Below, one piece after another: positions 61,199-64,000 of a stretch of 64,000 nucleotides of DNA. Position 1 is the stretch's first letter. Every line of letters begins with the position of its first letter. The stretch is taken from NCBI GenBank assembly GCA_009823505.1, contig VZQC01009559.1, positions 392,760 to 456,759 of the forward strand, read 5' to 3'. Under the pieces are notes generated by a model, which worked only from the letters and a program-made list of their open reading frames with translations, did no database searches and was not told where the DNA came from. Source of the DNA: Rhizomys pruinosus. Taxonomy: Eukaryota > Chordata > Mammalia > Rodentia > Spalacidae. The translations under genes and the position numbers were made by a program.

Positions 61199-62620
61199 AA
61201 TTTTCTTAAAAAAATTTTTATTGATTTTTTTGTGATTTTCATATGATAAAGTTTGATGGTATTTAGATTCCATCCCCTATCTATGCCTCACTCCACTGCC
61301 CCCCACCCAATTTAATGTGTGTGTGTGTATATATGATAATTTTCTTAAGATTTTTATTGATTTTTTGTGATTTTCATAGAATATAGTTTGATGGTATTTA
61401 GATTCCATCCCCTATCTACACTTCACTCCACTGCCCCACCCAATTTATGTATATATTAAATATGTAAATATGATGCATATTTAGAATAAAATAAGAAATT
61501 TTATTCTTATTTCATTCAAAGAATGAAATAAGAATAAAATAAGAAAAAATATTTATAGTCCGATTTGTGTGCCCACAAATGTCCTGGAATGTAGGTACGC
61601 CCAGTGGACCCACTAAGATCCCCCCCCCCCGAAAGTCTTTCATCCCCAGCAGACAATTGCCAAAACTTCCTTAGGCTGGGTTGGACTTTCTTACTCACTT
61701 CCCCATATCTATGCTAGGATTTTTTCTGGTTTGAGTTTGCATGGCACTTGTTGAAGCTGTCACCATTGCTCTGAGTTCATATGTATAACTGACCAGCTCT
61801 ATGGAAGATCTGGAAGACTGTTTCCTTGTTGTCACCCGCTTCCTCTGGCTCTTACAATCTTCCCACCTTCTCTTCCACATGATACCTGAATGTTGGAACC
61901 GAGAGGTCCAAAATTCTGTGGCTTCTTCTCTGCACATTGGCCAATTGTAGGTTTCTGTGTTAATCACTATCTGCTACATACAGAAACTTCTCGGGTGAGA
62001 TGTGTGATGCATTCATGCTATGTATAGAGGTTGCCTTGAAGATTTAACATTTTGGATTAAGTGTCTTACAGACACTTAATTTCTGAGATTGACCAGTTCT
62101 GGAACTCTGTAATAATCTCCATTTGTGGCAAAAGAAGATTCTTTGATGAGGAGTGAAAGATACCCTTGTATGTAAATATGATGCATATTTAGAATAAAGT
62201 AAGAATTTATATTATTCTAGGGATGTGGTAATCCTGTTTTCTCTAGGATATCTGACCTCTCCAGCCATGTGTATTGGGCTATGTTACCAGTGCTGCACAG
62301 GTTCCCTCCCATTGAGCAGGCCTTAATTCAAGTTAGACAGCTGTTGATTAACCCAAAGATAAAAGTGCTACTATTGCACAATTAATAGTTTACTGTGTGA
62401 AATATTGTTGTTTATTAGGGTTTACAGCTGGGTAGGACCACTTATTGTTTTCTCTCTTGACATCTTGTATACTATCCTCTAATAACATGAGAACTAGTGC
62501 TTAGGGAAAAGGCTTCCAGATCCATTGCAGCTTGATTGCTCAAAATCCTATGTCTGAAATGTGGCCTGTCTACAGCAATAGGATTTTACCTTAAATTTAT
62601 AGGAGGCAATCAAGAGCTGT
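61199..62620 (-). mobile_element. LINE-1 3' UTR, antisense, with duplicated end
   Basis: The plus strand opens with the reverse of an L1 3' end (TTTTTATTGATTTTTTTGTG, then the C-rich CACTGCCCCCCACCC block). The block is then repeated at 61337-61450. Later parts (TTGATTAACCCAAAGATAAA to TTAGGGTTTACAGCTGGGTA) match 29340-29430. No ORF was recognised. Confidence 0.6.
61498..61540. repeat. Perfect 20-bp hairpin with 3-nt loop
   Basis: ATTTTATTCTTATTTCATTC, then AAA, then GAATGAAATAAGAATAAAAT. It is AT-rich and lies within an old antisense L1 3' UTR. A neighbouring segment (ATGATGCATATTTAGAATAA) also recurs near 62179. Confidence 0.9.
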
Positions 62621-63725
62621 GGCTATAGACTGTGTTATTTTGGGAGTCTCTGGTACTGGCCTGACTAACAACTTGAAGGGAGGTTTCTCCTGCCTGCCAC
62701 TTTGTGTTTTTTGTTTTGTTTTATTTTATTTTATTTTATTTTTTTTGTTGTTGTTGTTATATAGCCTTCAGCCTTCATCTACTCATGGATTTATTGTATG
62801 TGTATTTTTCAGTAGGACTTTGAACTAATACATCTCCCTATGGTTTTCATACCATCTAAGCATTGCATATTCTCTGTAAGGTTATTTTGGTGGATACGAA
62901 TTCTATCAGCCTATTTATGTCATGAAAGATTTTTCCTTCCCTTTACCCCAGGTAAAGTATTCTGGGCTGAAATGTATGGTAATTTAGAACTTGTAATACT
63001 TTTCCTCAGGCTCTTCTAGCCTTCATGGTTTGTATTGAAATGTCAACTGGAATTCCGATTTATTATTCTCTCTTTCTTCTGTACATTAGTATTTACTAGG
63101 CTATGCCATGGAGAGTTTCTGTTCTGGTCCTCTCTGTTTGCTGTTCTCCGTGCTTCTTGTATCTGTACAGGTATGTCTTTCCTTGCTACAGGGATATTTT
63201 GTTCTATAATCTTGTTGAAGATGTGTTCAATGATACTGGGATTCTTATTCATCTTCTATGCCTCAGATACATAAATTTGTTGTTTTCAGGGTGTCCTATA
63301 TATCTTGCATATTCTATTCCTTTTTTTTTTAATTTTTCATAATCTTTGCTTTAGTGGACCAATTCTTCAACTTTATCACCCAGTCTTGATATTCTGTTTT
63401 CCATTTGATTTATTCTGCCACTGGAGCTTTTTCCTGTCACTTCAAAGTCGGCTTATTCAAATTTTCAGTTATGCCTTAATTTTTTCAAATATATGTATTA
63501 TATATTTAACATATAATACATAGATATATTTCATGTAACATATATGGAGCATACATTCCTCTCAATAGCTTATAGAACATTTTGTAAAACATGTCAGATT
63601 ATAAGCCACAAATCATCTCACCAACTTTAAAAGAATCAAAATAAATGCAGTAGTTCCTCTGTTTCTGTCTTAATTTCTGCTTGCATTTTCTTCAATACTT
63701 CTATCTCTTTCATAAATTCACTTTT

Positions 63726-63965
63726 TTAAAATATTTTTTAAATACTTTTTATTTATTTATTTTCGTATGTGTATGAACGTACTGTCTGCATGCAGGTTTG
63801 TGCAGCCGTATCATGAAATGCCATGGAGGTCAGAAGAGGGTGTCGGATTCCCCTGGAACTGGAGTTAAACACGGTTCTCAGCCACCATGTGGGCGCTGGG
63901 GATCGAAACCGGGTCCCCTGCAAGAGCAGTTGGTGCTTTTAACCGCTAGGCCATCTCTCCAGCCC
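63726..63965 (-). mobile_element. B2 SINE, antisense, subfamily without the 17-bp duplication, 15-bp target-site duplication
   Basis: CATAAATTCACTTTT is repeated exactly at 63711-63725 and 63966-63980. The element ends CCATCTCTCCAGCCC. The middle reads CCTGGAACTGGAGTTAAACA, the one-copy form. It is inserted in the old antisense L1 ORF1 region. Confidence 0.95.
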
Positions 63966-64000
63966 CATAAATTCACTTTTCAAATCTTAAACTGTCTTTG

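Larger units (their letters stand above)
54140..63720 (-). mobile_element. Old LINE-1, antisense, broken up by at least six later insertions
   Basis: Fragments of one antisense L1 can be followed left to right from its 3' to 5' side: ORF2 C-terminal half (54140-54301, 54555-55295), RT and upstream (59056-59368, 59861-60595, 60665-60795, 61030-61200), and ORF1 (about 62800-63720; minus frame 63252-63043 reads EHIFNKIIEQNIP and PVQIQEARRTANREDQ, like ORF1 at 33490-33580). Between them lie B2, B3, B1 and L1 insertions. The sequence is more diverged than the other L1s here. Whether all pieces belong to one insertion is inferred from their order and orientation. Confidence 0.7.

Overview
The window is repeat-dense rodent genomic DNA, and I see no intact protein-coding gene in it. 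The host is most likely a cricetid rodent, possibly a vole. The evidence is many tRNA-derived B2 SINEs (head GGGCTGGAGAGATGG, tail A-rich with AATAAA), rodent B1 SINEs with the GAGACAGGGTCTC motif, B3-like SINEs, and LINE-1 (L1) copies with rodent-type G-rich polypurine tracts in the 3' UTR. The B2 consensus is not the mouse one: most copies carry an internal 17-bp tandem duplication and a perfect pol III B box. The species call is inference; the rodent call is firm.

Layout. 1-32 kb is AT-rich, non-coding DNA with an antisense L1 fragment (0.7-2.9 kb), an L1 3' UTR piece (5.5-6.5 kb), six B2 copies, B1 copies, a clean antisense L1 3' end with a 17-bp target-site duplication (14.7-15.1 kb), a large inverted duplication (16.05-17.09 kb), simple repeats and a hAT-like MITE. 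Its least repetitive part is 17-25 kb. 32-45.4 kb is a sense-strand L1: 5' UTR-like leader, broken ORF1, broken ORF2 with a B2 inside, then a rearranged, tandemly repeated 3' UTR region. A U6 snRNA pseudogene abuts the L1 5' end. 45.4-48.6 kb holds a second type of L1 3' UTR followed by a 1.28-kb palindrome beginning one base after the only N in the window. 50.5-63.7 kb is a nest of retrotransposons: L1 in L1, L1 in SINE, SINE in L1, with several insertions resolved by target-site duplications.

The best-supported unusual observations are: (1) an L1 subfamily with a roughly 2.5-kb 3' UTR, shown in one insertion bounded by a duplicated target site (55337-58875) and tandemly amplified and partly inverted at 38.6-45.4 kb; (2) an inverted duplication with about 360-bp arms, one arm carried in an insert flanked by 18-bp direct repeats; (3) the palindrome next to the N, which looks like a long-read hairpin error in the assembly; (4) two stretches where repeat copies carry dense single-base indels, suggesting low-accuracy gap filling; (5) two B2 subfamilies separated by a 17-bp internal duplication. 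I did not find a new multi-gene system here.
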